The notes under the pieces: generated by a model | Seen by the model: only the letters and a program-made list of their open reading frames with translations | Told to the model about the DNA's origin: nothing | The model's database searches: none | Origin: Strigamia acuminata | Taxonomy: Eukaryota > Arthropoda > Chilopoda > Geophilomorpha > Linotaeniidae | Direction: 5' to 3' | Assembly: GCA_949358305.1 (NCBI GenBank) | Contig: OX442319.1 | Location: 13,826,001-13,890,000 of the forward strand | Length of the DNA: 64,000 bases | Shown: in pieces, positions 19,207 through 32,398 of the stretch | Layout of the letters: every line of letters starts with the position of its first letter | Numbering within the stretch: the stretch's first letter is position 1 | Made by a program: the position numbers and the translations under genes

Positions 19207-21787
19207 TGAGGTGTTTGATAAGTGAGTAAAGGGCATTTTGGGAAGCCCGGAGTTAAATGTCTGGAGCCTTGTTGAGGAAGGAAGTCCTTGGGTTAGTCAT
19301 TTCCTGTTTGATTTGGAGTTTGCAGGAAGAGTTGGGATGGAGAGGGGGGATTGTTGAAATTACTTAATTTTTAAAGAAGTAGTGCAAGTTGTTGTGGGTG
19401 GGAAAGAGATTGTGGGAAGTGGTGGTGGTTTGTTAGTTGTTAGGTGTGACTTAGGAGGCTTTTTTTTAGTTTGATGTTCTAAAATTTTTAGAAGTTGAAT
19501 CATTTCAAACTGTATAAAATTTGAAAAATTCTTCAAAGATGACCAAATTTGATTCAAAGATGATCAAATTTTATTCAAAGTGACAAAATTGATTCAAAAT
19601 AACAAAATTGATCAATAAGCTATCCTAAATGTTCAGAAAATAATCAATTAATATTGATTCAAAATAATAAAAAATAATCAATTAATATTGATTCAAAATA
19701 ATAAAAAATGATCAAAAAATAATTCAAAACCAGTCCAAAATGTTCAAAAAGTAATCAATGATACAATGGATATTGAATGAAAATAATCGAAAATAATAAT
19801 AATAATAAAAAAATACTCAAAAATGACCAAAAATGATCAAAAATTCTCGAAAATAACCAAAATTGATGCAAAATAATTCAAAAGTGATCAAAAATGATCA
19901 AAAACTAATAAAAAAAAAAACAATTAAAAACAATCCGAAATTGTCAAAATTGTCAAAATATTCAAAAAATGATCTTAAAATTTTTTCTATTAACTTGGTA
20001 TTGATTTTGTGTCCATTTTGTATTCACTTTGTCTGGAGTTTGTACTTATTTTGTGTTCATTTTGTGTTTATTTTGTGGAAATTTTGTAAACATTTTAAAG
20101 GACATTTTGTGGAGATTTTGTGGAGATTTTATGTTGACGTAATGAGAATAAAATGGATTTGCTATAAATTCCATACAGATCCGATTAAATTAATGAACTT
20201 AAAACAGATTTAATGAACTTCACACGTATTAATCAATTCTTTAATTTTCTCTCCCAGATGTCCATTCTCCAGCACAATAACCTAACAACTCATCGGTAAA
20301 ACCCCACCACTCACCACTCAATACCCCCCGAAGCACGCATGCGCAAACCAATAAAAAAAAATTTTAAAAAAATTCTTGTTTTCGAAAAGTTTCTTATCGC
20401 TTTTCTTCTTACTTCCTTCCACAATTCCTCGAACCCAAAAACAATCTCAATCAAAATTTAAAAAAAACCGCGCATCCCACCGACCTCGCAACAACAACAA
20501 TTAAAGTTAAAAGCAGTTCAGTAAATTGATAAAGTAATGAACAATTAAAGAAGAACTAATGCTGTATAACAATAAGAAATATACCAACTTCGGAAACAAT
20601 GGAGATAATAATTGCCCGTTTTGAGTTGGGCTTTGTTGCACGGCTACAATGCAATGAGTGAGAGCAGGACATAGATAGAAGGGTATTTATTTCATGCATC
20701 AGATTGATCAGGTTTTTGTTTTTGTTTTTGGTACACTGAAAGAGGGATTAAATTATAAAATAAAATGATAACAATATTTAAAAAGAAAAAATTAATTTTT
20801 TTAAAAATTTTTTTTATTGTTGAAGGAACGATATATAATCATTATATACTGGTGATATTTGCAATGTACTATATCTTGTTGTAGAACTGAAGATTTTTAT
20901 TATATTTATAAGAACTGTGAGTCATGGAAAATTTGGAAATTTTAAAAAACAAAAAAGGTGAAAATATTTTGATTTATTTTGGAGTTTTTCTGTATAAAAT
21001 TGTCTAAACATCATGTTTTTATGAGTGTCTCCCCTCATGTGTCTTTTTATGTCTGTTTGTTGTGAATTTAACGAAAGTGTTTAACTTTTTATACTTAAAA
21101 AAGAAAGTAATAACAGATCGATGCAATAGCATGTGGAGTTTAAAGAGAATTTATACTTTATTATCAATCTCACAACCTATCAATCAAATTTACTATAATT
21201 TTGCAATTCTTTTGGTCAAGTGAACGTAGAAAATTGATACAAAGTAATACAGCAAGTCTCCTACACACAAACTTGTACGTCCAAGATACAAACAAGTTGC
21301 GTTTCAAGAACGCTTTTGCAAGTCGAATTGTCGATTTTTTTCATTATAGCCTACGTAGTCTTATCTACTTCAAATATTTGATAAGATTAAAATTAAAAGC
21401 AAGATTGCAATGCAGTTAAAATTTTATGTAAGAGCATTACTGAAAAAAGCGTTCATAGCCAATTTTTAACTGAAGACCATTTTCGTCCATTCAAAAGCCA
21501 ATTTCAAATCATTCAGTAAGTACAGTACCGTATTGATCAACTGAGTAAATTTTTTCAAGCACTTACAAGTTAGATAGCATTTTCATTTCTTTGTAATACT
21601 TGAAAACCAATTATGAATTATTACAATACTTTATGCAGTTTTACACTTGACCACAGCAAACACAATGTTATGTGCATATGTTCAATAGTTCTCTTTTTAC
21701 AGTTAATTCTCTTAAGTGATTTATAATAATTTTATAGATATAATTTCTTATCTAATATTGATACCAACAATGTTATTTTTTAATGAA
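19207..21787. other. Intergenic, AT-rich, with degenerate aaaatgatcaaaa repeats
   Basis: 19500-19930 holds loosely repeated aaaatgatcaaaaataat words. 20000-20130 has repeated attttgtg words (gtccattttgtattcactttg). The remainder has no coding exon I can support; reading frames over 60 codons here lack domains and splice context. Confidence 0.45.
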
Positions 21788-21789
21788 TA

Positions 21790-22312
21790 CAGTGGTGGAA
21801 AAAAGTTTGAGACCACTACAGGTTTTTTAGTTGCAAGTCAAATTTTGATGCCAATTCTTGCAGTTGTTACACCAAATTCTGCATTTGTTTCACCACATTC
21901 TAAAGCAATATACTACTCTTCTTCCATTTAGAGATGATATTAATGTTCCAATGTTTGAATTTCACCAAATTATGCACCTACCCATGCTAAAGACAACACC
22001 AATCACCAAATAATCTAAAATATTTAGTGAATTCAATGTCAAATAGGTTCATTATAGTTATTAGAACGAATAGGAAGCATACCAAACATTAGAAATGAAA
22101 ATTGGTTATATTTTGATGATTTAGAGCACATGGTCTCAAACTTTTTTCCAGCATAAATGACATTTTTTGATTGACATTTGATTTGAGTTATTGTCTTATA
22201 ATTTTAAACAATGCTTTATTGTCATGATATAAACCTGTAAATAAATTTTCAAGTTAAAATTGGACTTACAACTAAGAAACCTGTAGTGGTCTCAAACGTT
22301 TTTCCACCACTG
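21790..22312. mobile_element. Non-autonomous Tc1/mariner-type element
   Basis: 523 bp flanked by a TA duplication (21788-21789 and 22313-22314). The left TIR runs cagtggtggaaaaaagtttg and on for about 45 bp (gagaccactacaggttt-ttagttg); its inverse closes the element at 22312. A third, internal copy of ggtctcaaacttttttcca lies near 22131-22155. No DDE transposase is encoded. It abuts the left border of the segmental duplication. Confidence 0.9.
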
Positions 22313-22819
22313 TACGTTCACAGAAAGAAAAATATTCTCTTTATTTGTGTGATCTAATTGTTTTATGTTTTCCTGCCATGTAAAGATTCAATTACTTCAT
22401 TTCGGTCTCTTAACAGTGTGGTCCAAACACCCCTAGCCTTGACCCTTGTATCAACATACAAATGCCCCATTGAATTCAGAATTACGGCCAATTAATTCAG
22501 AATTACGTCCAACTAATACAGAATTTCTTAATAATAAAATTTAAATGTTTTGAATATAAAAGAAAAATGAAAAGATAATGTTGGTAAATGTTGCTTCAAG
22601 AAGCTCCATCAATAGAATTCATAAATAATGTTTGCTGTCAAATAAAAACGTTCCACTTCCGCTCCCGAAGCAATAAAAACTCTGAAAGAAATAATTCATC
22701 GGGCATAAGCAGTTGTCATTTATTTCAAAAATAAATCATTTTTATGTAAAATAGTAAACAGGATGTTAAATATATTGATTAGAAAAACCAAAGAAGCAGA
22801 CCCGCTCAAGCTGGAGTAA

Positions 22820-23083
22820 CACTTGCTTCAAGTAAAATACACTCATCTACTATTCTCACGGTGGACGGTGCGAATATTTCCACTGCTCAACGGTTTAAAT
22901 AACCTTTCACCGTTAGTCATTGTGACCGATCAAATTCAAACAACTGGATTGACCACCTTTGATACAACTGCTTCGGTTGAACTACACTTTGAGTCCTACG
23001 TAAAGGTAAGACGATACATTTTATTACGTACACCAACTAAACCAGTAAACGAGGCATATAAATACATGTGAGAAAAATAAATA
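22820..23083 (+). other. Possible non-coding first exon of the DEG/ENaC gene
   Basis: A stretch ending in a good donor (tacgtaaag/gtaaga at 23005/23006) precedes the ATG at 23084. The same stretch and donor are kept in copy 2 (36123-36304). The reading frames of the two copies diverge here, so it is more likely UTR than protein. Confidence 0.35.
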
Positions 23084-26000
23084 ATGGAAGCACAGCAAGC
23101 AAGACAACCGTCAAGTCCGTTAGGCTGGATTCAGAAACACAGAATGCGCCACCTCGTTGCAAACATTCTCAGCGAGCAAACGGAGACACCGGAGTTGATC
23201 AAATCACTCAAGAAAATTTGGGGAAAGAAAAAAATTCTACGTGTACTAGTTTGCACTCTACTCTTGATGAATACAGCAGCTTGTGTTTACCAAAGCGCAG
23301 ACCGAATAATGCATTACATGTCCGAGCCAACAGCTGTTGACGCAAACTTAATTGAAACAACAGATGCTTCTTCGATGCCATTTGTTTATTTTTATCCAGA
23401 CACCACGCAAGAATTTAATAATTTCATAAATAAAAAAGACCAATGCAACGATAGGCACACTAATCCATGGATCACAAAATATAACTACTCAGACGTAATA
23501 GAATATGTGAGACCTTCTAACTTCATAACCGATGCCTACTTTGCAGCGGTAAATCATTTTTTTTTTTTTAAATATTCTGTTGTCTAAAAATTCAACGTTT
23601 AATCCAAAATCTAATTTCATGTAATGTTTGTAGGGAAAATCACGTGCTAACCTTACAGTTAAAATGCACCCTGCCCCTTGGCCAGTGACTCAAGTTTCTA
23701 GTCGTGAGTCTACAAAAATTGGTTTATTTAAATTTTAAAATCCATTTTCTTTAGCATTTGTTTTTTCATCTGGAAATCAATATTACAAGATGATAATAAA
23801 ATTCAAATTCCCTAAAAAATGCCGGAATTTTAATGTAAGTATTTGATTAGCCAAATGAATTGCATTAATTTGCACTAATTTGCATTGAAAACAAACTTAA
23901 GAGAAAGTTTTTAGTCTGCGAGTGCATCCAATACGTCACTATACTATTCGCCTATTTTTGTAACACTTGTCATTTATTGTGTTAATTTAAAGGTATTAAT
24001 AGATGCCTCACCGATCGTGGATCATTTATACAAATATGATTTACCCAGAATGCCATGTAATCGCAAAATAAACCGTGCTGGAATAATCACGCAGAAAGTA
24101 AGGATTAAGTTCAAAGTTCAAAGTTAAAAAAATAAGATATTACTGTCTTAGCAGTCAAACATGTAATGTTTAGTTCTACAACTTTCTAAACATTAGCGCT
24201 GTTTGTTTATTCTAGGTAACAATTGTGCTAAAATTAATTCAACATTTCCTTTTAAACTCGTTTTAGTTTCACTTTATTAACCTGAAACGAAAACCGTGTG
24301 GCAATGAAGTCAACTTAGAGAACTGCTTGCGAGCTTGTTTCAGGAAACTGATAAACAGCAGGTACTGTAAAGTGTCGTTATGCCAAAATCAGCATATCCA
24401 AACGCAGATATCCATTGGATGTCAACAGGTGTTGTACTTTACAACTCCTTGGCAAAAAAAAAATGAAATAATGGTCAAAACTAAGTTCATCACCTCTTTT
24501 AATACAATTTTCTAAACGTAACAAAATAAATGAATAAACAATACTTTCAGGATATAATTCTACCATTATTTGGCTACAATTTTTGTTGGAATTATTCAAA
24601 CATTCCCGCGCATCGCATCCTAACATCCATCAAACCATAGTTACGACTCGGGTAGAAACGTTCCTAGAACGTTCAGTGTATTTTGAGTATACAATTTTGT
24701 TAAAAGCAAACATAAAAATTATGATTCAATTTTGAGTAATCTGGATTTATAAAATGACAAAAAACTGGAATATGCAATTGTTTGAGACAAAAACAATGGA
24801 GCTATGAGTGAAAGTGATATACAAAACATAGTTTGACCAATATTCCATTTTGGCAAGGAGCTGTACTGTACAAATACTGAGTTGTGTAGCTTGTTCAAAT
24901 GTTGGGATAAAGGTTTAGGGGCTTTCATTTGTCCTGAAGTTGAGAAAATTACTGTGTTCATATTGTTTCAGTGATTTATTTTATGAACTACAAAATCGAC
25001 AAAAATTCAGCAAAACTGAAATTCAAAGGCAGTTCTTGTATATAGTAGTACGTCTCATTACCTATGCCAACACCATTGAGAAATGCAAATGTCTCGATTT
25101 ATGCGATGTGACACATCAAAGTACTTCATCCAATACAGAGTATTATAAAGAAGATGTTCTACAAGTATATGCTGTGAATAATTATGTTCGAACAATGCAA
25201 GAACGTCACTCTTACGATCTCATCAATCTATTGTGTGATATTGGAGGAACCATCGGTCTCTTTTTCGGCATGTCATGCTTAACACTCGTTGAAATATTTG
25301 TCCACTGCTGCAAAACACCTTTCGTCAAGTCCTACAAAACAACTAAAGGAAATTGCCAGTTGAAAGAGAGAATACAAACGATACTCGAAAGGAAACATAA
25401 AACACCAAAACAATCATTTGTCAAAAAACTATTGAAAATGAAAACCATCGTAATATTATTCCTGCTCTCTCTTTCAGTTTATTACATGTACGATTTGATG
25501 GATGAGTTTCTGAAATATCCAGTCTATCAAACTGTTAGTCTCGAAAGGGACAAAATCATACATTTTCCACAAATTATGGAATGTGAAGAAAATAAGAAAA
25601 TATTCGATGCTAAAATAGATTTGGCGAAAAAAATGAATGCTAATAGCAAAGATTACCAACTCATCGATTTGCTTCATCAATCATCAGAATTCGCTAACGA
25701 GCCATTGCAGTTATGGAACGCTTCATCCAATTTCAAATACTATGAGGACGATATCCGGATAGAGCAGTTGAATGTAAGCAAATGAATATTCAAAGAAGGT
25801 GAATTTGTTTGCATACTTGTATTTTTTTTTTACAGATTAATGTATCTACTGTGTCAACAATGTTTGGACTATGCAGTGTTTTCAAGAAAAGTAGCAAAAA
25901 TTTGACATTATTCTATGCCATCTTTCAACTTGTTTAGCCACCTAAAGTTCTAACACACGTAGCCCTAAGAATCGACCCAAAATGCACCAGCCCTGTAAAA

Positions 26001-29000
26001 GACTAGCGGATACATTTCATATTTTCATAATGATGGGTTTGACATTGTTGCAACATCAAAACGAGTTAACGCACATGTTGGCAATGCGTGCAGACCAAGC
26101 CGCTAATGCATCTCGATTGAGGAACCTCTGCCCCTTTTAAATATTGCTTAATTGCTTAATTTTTTCACCCGGCTGCAAGTAAAGTTCGATACAAGTTAGC
26201 ACGTCACCCAAATCGTCACACTGTAAAACACAAGCAGATATGTTTTTTTTAATGTATGACCGCCTTTTGTTTCAAGTCACAACACTAAAACACGAGTACT
26301 CAAGCAAAAGTTTTGTACGTGTTGGCAATGTGTGCTTATGCTTACCATGCTTGATCTTGATTAATCAATCACGGATGCAGTGGGATTTTGTGGTGGCGCC
26401 ATATTTGACCACCAGGGTTTCTTTGTTGACTCACTATGTAAATGGGTTGAAGCAACTATTGATTTAAAGGGAGGGGCATAATATTACAATGTAATCCATT
26501 GCGTACTTGTCCTTTTCTTTACCATCCAAGATCCAATCGAAATCAGTTTCGGTCCAGTTTCGATCCATCGACTTTCCAAACTAACACTTAATTATTCCAA
26601 ATTTAATAAGAGTTGCTACCCGCAACAATTCCACTTTTTCCCCATCATAAACACGTCATATGGAATAATTTTTTCTTTCTTCTTTTTTCTAAATCTTCTA
26701 GAAGAAGCACAGTTTGTTCCGAATAAGAACAAGGTCAACTTTTTTAAAAATTGGAACATCAACAAACTTCAGCCAGTGAGATAATTTGAACTTTGAATTA
26801 AATTAAATATTTCAACTTGAGATGCATTGTAGCACTTCATTCTGCCACAAAATCAATCTTTTCATCCGAAACACATTTTCTATATACACGGTGGACGTTT
26901 TGTTAAAATTTATCTTTCCCGTCAAACGGTAAACTTATAATTGAATCAGAACAACTCTGCACAGTGCTTAGAACACATTAGTTCATTCTAGATTGTTCGA
27001 GTCGATACCCCGAAAAGCCCGTGTGGTGACAACGAGCAAGTATCAGAATGTGAACAGGACTGTTATGCATCCCGACTGAATATTTCATGCAGGTCAGCAA
27101 TTACATTATAACATTATCACATTATTCTAGAGCATTTAGTTTACTGAATGAATGGCACTACGGCATCAACTGCAAACTGTAATTCAGAGAAAATACTATA
27201 AGAGCAATCAGGTCTGGACTGGGAACAAATTTATTGTCGGGAAATCTGGGTGTCCGGGCCACAATTAATGAAGTCGGGACAGGCCACAGCGGCTACGGGC
27301 CACCGGGAAACTCCCGGTAGCCTGCCGGGCCAGTCCAGCACTGAGAACAATAAGATTTAAAACTTATATACAGTATATTGCTACAGTAGATGCCAGAACT
27401 GCTGTGTATTGCATGTATTCTTAAAGCTATTAGACACAAGGGGACACTTTAGGAATATTCTACATCTCTTTTTAATGATTCTGCTCTATTGTGTTGCAAT
27501 GCTACAAATAGCCATGACTTAACAACATTTATTTGTAGTGGGAATATGGCAGAATTAATACTGTATTTATTTGATTAAGAACCACCCTCGAATAAGAGCC
27601 GCGGCTGAGGCAATACAAATATTGTATTATCGCAAAAATACGGTAATTTTTTGTTTTTAACGTAACGAACGGGAAAAGATATTGGATTGGATATTGGATA
27701 TTCGGCTCTCATTCGAATAAATATGGTACTCCGTAATATTTTTTATGTATAACAAAAGTCACATTAAATGAATTGAACAGTGTTGCAGAATCATTCTGGT
27801 TCGAATGTCCTGTTTGGGTGAAATCAGGTTGGAACAAGTCTTATGTTAATTATTTATTTCAGCTAAATCAATCGTAAGTAACATTAAAATTCATGTGGTT
27901 ATGTTGCTAACATCCTTTTCGCACCAGAAAGTTTGAGCTAGCCCAAAGTTTAAATCTAGTTCTGGTTATTGGTGCGAATGCATCTAGCCTACAGTTATCT
28001 AGTTTAAAATTTTTTAAACTATATATTCTAACTCACTACAAAGTTGGCCTAACTCCCATTGGCCGAGCTGTTGTGTTCAACTCTAGATCTTACCAGTCGT
28101 TATGTAAATAATGAGGAATTATGCTAATTCACAATAACCTTTTGAATCTTTGTTGAATTGTAAAATCAATGTAACCGTGGTGATGTATAAAAACAAAGAG
28201 TAGAATGTGTGAATAAATGAAGACGATTAACGTGTGAATCCATCTCCTTTCATTTTAATAATAATAAGGATTAAGAATCTTGAGTGAGAATGATTTACGA
28301 GCCATTTTACTCCTAACTAGAAACTGTGCACTACTGCAAGGAAAAGTAGTTCTGTTTATTTTTAATCATTTTGAGTGTTAAAGTGATTAGAATGCAGTAA
28401 TGTTTTTGGATTAAATAAGAAAACGTTTATTTTATTTGTAAAATTATTTTTTTTTGTTGTTTGCATGTCACAGAACGATTTTTGCTTTGTTTGTTTTGAC
28501 AGGAAAACAAATTTTACTTAGCTTATTGGTTGTTTTGGCAGGAAAAATGCCTATTTATTTTCTTGGAAATTTATTTGAGAAAAAAAATTTAAAAATAAAT
28601 TATTTTACTTTTTTCATGATTAGTTATTTACTATTTTAGTCAAGGATCAATTAATTAATTAGTTAAATATCCTACATGACTCAAAACATTCATCACGCAA
28701 ACAAATAATTGATTACAATGTCTGGTAATTGGTTGAAATTCAGGTGATTTGGCCTATTTTTATGTATCATTATATGGTATCACTACACAAGTGAAATGGC
28801 TTGGCCATTGGGAGTTAGACCAATCTTGTAGTGAGTTAGAGCAGCGGTTCCCAAACTTTTTAGCATTGCGACCCATTTATAAGAAAGACGATCTTCCACG
28901 CCCCAGTTCATCGTTGTTGCATTAAATTTTCCCCATCCTGCAAAATTCATCACTTTGTGGACTAACCTAAAAAACCTCTATTTTTGGGAGTTTTGGTTGG

Positions 29001-30309
29001 TTTTTGGAGGTTTTGAGAGATTTTTGTGAAGATTTTGAAGCTTTTGTTAGCCTGCAGTGTATTGCAACCAACTACAGGCAGTAAGTTGGAATTGGAATTG
29101 GCAAAAATTAAAAAAAATTAAAAACAAAAATTTTGGAAACAAAAATTTTGAGTGATTGAGCACTGTTGCGCCGCAACAAAAATCAGCTCGCACCTCATCA
29201 GTGAGGCGGGACCCACAGTTTGGGAAACGCCGAGTTAGAGTATAGAATATAGATAATTCTAATCCAGTCGTGTGAATTAGATAATTGCCAAAGAACTAGA
29301 TAACTGCCAAGGGCACTTCCCATAATTCAGTGTGCAGCATGGTCAGTTGATTGTCTATTGGTGCAAACGCATTAGCTAAATCATTTTGTAGGCCAAATCA
29401 TCCAGAAGCAGATTTAAATTCCAAACTTTCTGGTGCGAACAAGGCATAAGGAACAACAGTGCATACAAGAAGGACTTGAGGAGAATAGATCTTTTTAAAG
29501 GCTTTTATTTAACTTGACATGAATGTTTGTTTGTTTGTTTGTGTTTCAACTTCCGGTTTGTGCAATTTCCCAAAAATCAATTACGCATAAAAAAAATTAA
29601 AATTTGGGCTTTGTTGGTCCATAGAACAGGTCATTCTAATCATTATAAAAAGACTCACTCTTAAGCGCTGAGGACTGGAAAAACAAAATAAAATGCTGAT
29701 TTACGGCAAAATGTAAGCAAACCGGAGCGCCACCTGGTGGAACCCATGTCCTTTAATGGATGACAAAATGTTCGCCAGATACGAATTTGGATGTTTTCGG
29801 TACTAAAAAGGGATTTAAAAATTCTGAAACAAGGCTCATTCAATTGGAAATTGCATTCTGCCCGAGCCTGTGTATTTTTTCTATATAAATTTAAATTTCC
29901 AACTTGGAAATGTTTGGAAATTCACTTTTTCTTACTATATGCATGTATTCTAATTTCAACAATTCATAGATTACCATTTACGGAGAATAGCAATTCATCG
30001 CTTTGCACTACATTAGAAGAAGCTAAAGCAATGCACAAAAAATATTTTGAAACTCAAATGAAGACAAACCCTCAGAGAGACTGTAGGTGCAAATCACGCT
30101 GCATTGAAACCATATTCCATCCAGCAGTGGTAGAGGAGAACTTAAGAGTTGGCCCTTCACGTGCTTTATACAAGATTCCGGAAAACGTTAGAGAAGTGAT
30201 TAGAGAAGAGAGAACAGTTTCAGTCCCCAAATTGTTTTCCAATATTGGTTCTGTAATTGGTATTCTGACCGGCCTCTCGACGTTTTCTGTGATAAATAAA
30301 TTGATTTAA
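23084..30309 (+). CDS. Two-module DEG/ENaC-family sodium channel protein (copy 1)
   Basis: DEG/ENaC proteins are trimeric, amiloride-sensitive type cation channels with two TM helices per subunit. Here one chain appears to hold two complete units. Exons: 23084-23548, 23634-23703, 23755-23834, 23993-24097, 24267-24361, 24408-24420, 24551-24639, 24972-25773, 25836-25890, 26702-26775, 26833-26928, 26992-27092, 29970-30309; 2385 nt, 794 aa. Module A: TM1 51-69, cysteine-rich ectodomain (ENCLRACFRKLI), CKCLDLC at 344-350, TM2 with the GxS filter GMS at 405-407. Module B: TM1 about 464-480 (VILFLLSLSVYYMY), FGLCSVF, SECEQDCYASRLNISC, CRCKSRC, and TM2 with GLS at 783-785, ending nine residues later. 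The 802-bp exon 24972-25773 carries TM2 of A, the linker and TM1 of B without a stop. Exons 24267-24361 and 26992-27092 encode matching Cys regions and end in the same phase. Weak points are the 13-nt microexon and the donors at 24421 and 24640. Each module is shorter than a typical family member. Confidence 0.82.
27209..27343. mobile_element. 135-bp hAT-like MITE inserted after the duplication
   Basis: Ends are caggtctggactgg and the inverted ccagtccagcactg. Flanks agagcaat (27201-27208) and agaacaat (27344-27351) form a 7/8-matching 8-bp target duplication. The corresponding intron of copy 2 (near 43410) has the empty site, so insertion postdates the duplication. Confidence 0.88.
27914..29452. 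mobile_element. Long-TIR fold-back element in the last DEG/ENaC intron
   Basis: The left arm (cttttcgcaccagaaagtttg..., with ggttattggtgcgaatgcat and ctaactcccattggccgagc further in) is inverted on the right (ggccattgggagttagacca, attggtgcaaacgcatt, aaactttctggtgcgaacaa). The interior has no recognisable transposase. It is present in both copies (also about 43968-47668), so it predates the duplication. Confidence 0.7.
28842..29232. mobile_element. hAT-like MITE nested in the fold-back element
   Basis: Begins cagcggttcccaaactttt and ends gtttgggaaacgccg, flanked on both sides by the 8-bp duplication agttagag (28834-28841 and 29233-29240). The same insertion with the same flanks is present in copy 2 at 47031-47439, where an internal stretch differs. 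Confidence 0.9.
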
Positions 30310-30444
30310 CAGAATTATAATCGGAAAATGCTTTCTACTATTGCTAACACATTATAAAGATGTTTACTTAAATGTTTTAACCTTTATAAAAACAAGCAGG
30401 TACAAAACAAGCAATTGTAAAATTTTATCATTTAAAAACTGATG

Positions 30445-30697
30445 TGTCATTTTAACTTTGTCAAACTCGTGTCATTTTAACTTTGTCAAACTCGTGTCAT
30501 TTTAACTTTGTCAAACTCGTGTCATTTTAACTTTGTCAAACTCGTGTCATTTTAACTTTGTCAAACTCGTGTCATTTTAACTTTGTCAAACTCGTGTCAT
30601 TTTAACTTTGTCAAACTCGTGTCATTTTAACTTTGTCAAACTCGTGTCATTTTAACTTTGTCAAACTCGTGTCATTTTAACTTTGTCAAACTCATGT
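30445..30697. repeat. 25-bp minisatellite, about 10 units
   Basis: Tandem gtgtcattttaactttgtcaaactc just downstream of the DEG/ENaC stop codon. The orthologous array in copy 2 (49345-49728) has about 15 units. Confidence 0.96.
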
Positions 30698-31253
30698 AGC
30701 ACTCACACCAATCCCGAATAAATTTGTGCTGAACTTGGTCTAATAACTCGAAAGAGATTATTACAACAATTGGTTAAAAAAAATATTTACGAGGAGATAC
30801 CCAAAAATAACCGGAATTCTTGTCCGGTGGGCAGACCCCTTTTAATACAAGCTTCCCCTACTGGGTGAGTCTTCTAGGAACCTACATTGTATCTGCATCA
30901 GTCTTTCATCTGGAGTTTGTTGAGAGAAGCTGTGTTCGACTTGAGTGAATTTTTCTCAGAGATTAGGTCAAAGCGGTTTGGCGACTTTCTAATGACTGAT
31001 TTACACGAACAATGTAAGGACATGAAATTTGTTTCCTAATTCACACTCTGTTCTAGGAACCCATCCGCAACATCTGCTTGTACACTGATGCAAATAGGTT
31101 CCTCGAACAGTTGTTGGACAGGCTGCATTAACAATGATTGTTAGTATTAGGAATGCACTGAGTATTCGGCCCGAATATCTGGCACTATTTGGCCGAAGAC
31201 CGCATAGTGTCTTGAAAACCTCTGAAGCTAGGTCCACACATGTGTTCACACTA
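30698..31253. other. Intergenic remnant with inverted aggaacc words
   Basis: No gene. Words such as ttctaggaacct and aggttcctcgaacag occur in opposite orientations between 30865 and 31120, suggesting an old TIR element. The block is shared with copy 2 (49730-50800). Confidence 0.35.
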
Positions 31254-31698
31254 CCGTCTTAACCCAAATAGTACAGAATGGTGTTATATTCGAGTTTTTT
31301 CAAAAATCGGTAATTTGGAAACATGGTCAAAAAATTCGAATATAACACCATCGTGTTGTATTCGAATTTAGATTCGAATTCCGATTCTGTTCGTAATATT
31401 TAAAAGTAAACCAACAACAATATTTATAGGAGAAAAATGTTTATTTAAAGGATTTATGCATCTGCATCTTCGCTGTCAGTTAATTCAGCATCAACATATT
31501 CTGAATATAACTCATCCCAGGTCCACATATCAAAGCTGAGGTCGAATAAAGCCTTCAATGGAGGATGAAGAATTGAAAGGTCAAACTTGTTTTTACAAAC
31601 CAATCGGTAATTTGGAAACATGGTCAAAAAATTCGAATATAACACCATCGTGTTGTATTCGAATACAACACCATCCTGTACTATTCGGGTTAAGACGG
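31254..31698. mobile_element. TA-target TIR element with a transposase-like C-terminal remnant
   Basis: Left end ccgtcttaacccaaatag, right end ctattcgggttaagacgg, TA duplicated outside (31252-31253, 31699-31700); copy 2 has the empty site near 50793. On the minus strand a frame ending at 31454 encodes an acidic tail (FDMWTWDELYSEYVDAEL then TDSEDADA) of the kind found at the C-terminus of pogo/Tigger-type transposases. That assignment is tentative. Internal caccatcgtgttgtattcg words repeat. Confidence 0.75.
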
Positions 31699-32398
31699 TA
31701 GGGGCGACGCAACGCAGAGTCTGTTTACCCTGTAGAGCACGTGTGAACAGAGCTGAAACAATTGATGTTGCGCCTGACCAATCAGATGGCTTCAATGAAA
31801 CCTGGTATTGGATCTAGTTCTAGAACTAGTTCCAGAATCCGAAAATGACGGCCTGTTTTTATTTGGCAAACTCTCACCAACCAGATGTAAATCGACGAGA
31901 GTTGGAGTCGATCGTGATTGGTTGGCCGCAAGACCTTTCCATCCGTCGCGTCGCTTCCTTCAACTTGGAGTTGAAGCAGGAATTGGCGTCAATGTCAAGA
32001 ATTTTTGTTTGCTTCAGTTTTCTTGCGTTGCGCCTAGGGTGAATACAATAAAAATTGATCAAAAAACAATAAACATTAATCTAAATCCACCGTAATTCAT
32101 TAAAATTCCATCAAAATTCAATAAAATTCGTTGAAATTCATCGCAATTCATTAAAAATTCGTCAAAATTCAATCAAATTCATCGCAAAGTTCACAAAAAT
32201 TCACATAAAATTCATCAAAATGGCAAAAAAATCAACTAAAATTGTAAAATTCTGACATTTCGACAAATTTGAGACCAATTTTTGAGAAATTTCGTCAATT
32301 TTCAGACAAATTACAACAAATTAATTCCTTCCAATTTTAAGAAATTAATTTTTCAGAAGTTCTGTTTGCCTTACCGTTGTCTAAAATGAATCGATGTA

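Noticed and set aside
24362-24515. Read-through of the exon past 24361 into RYCKVSLCQNQ
   Set aside because: Copy 2 has a TGA in the same frame and the equivalent module-B exon ends at the same phase with a donor, so the read-through is intronic.
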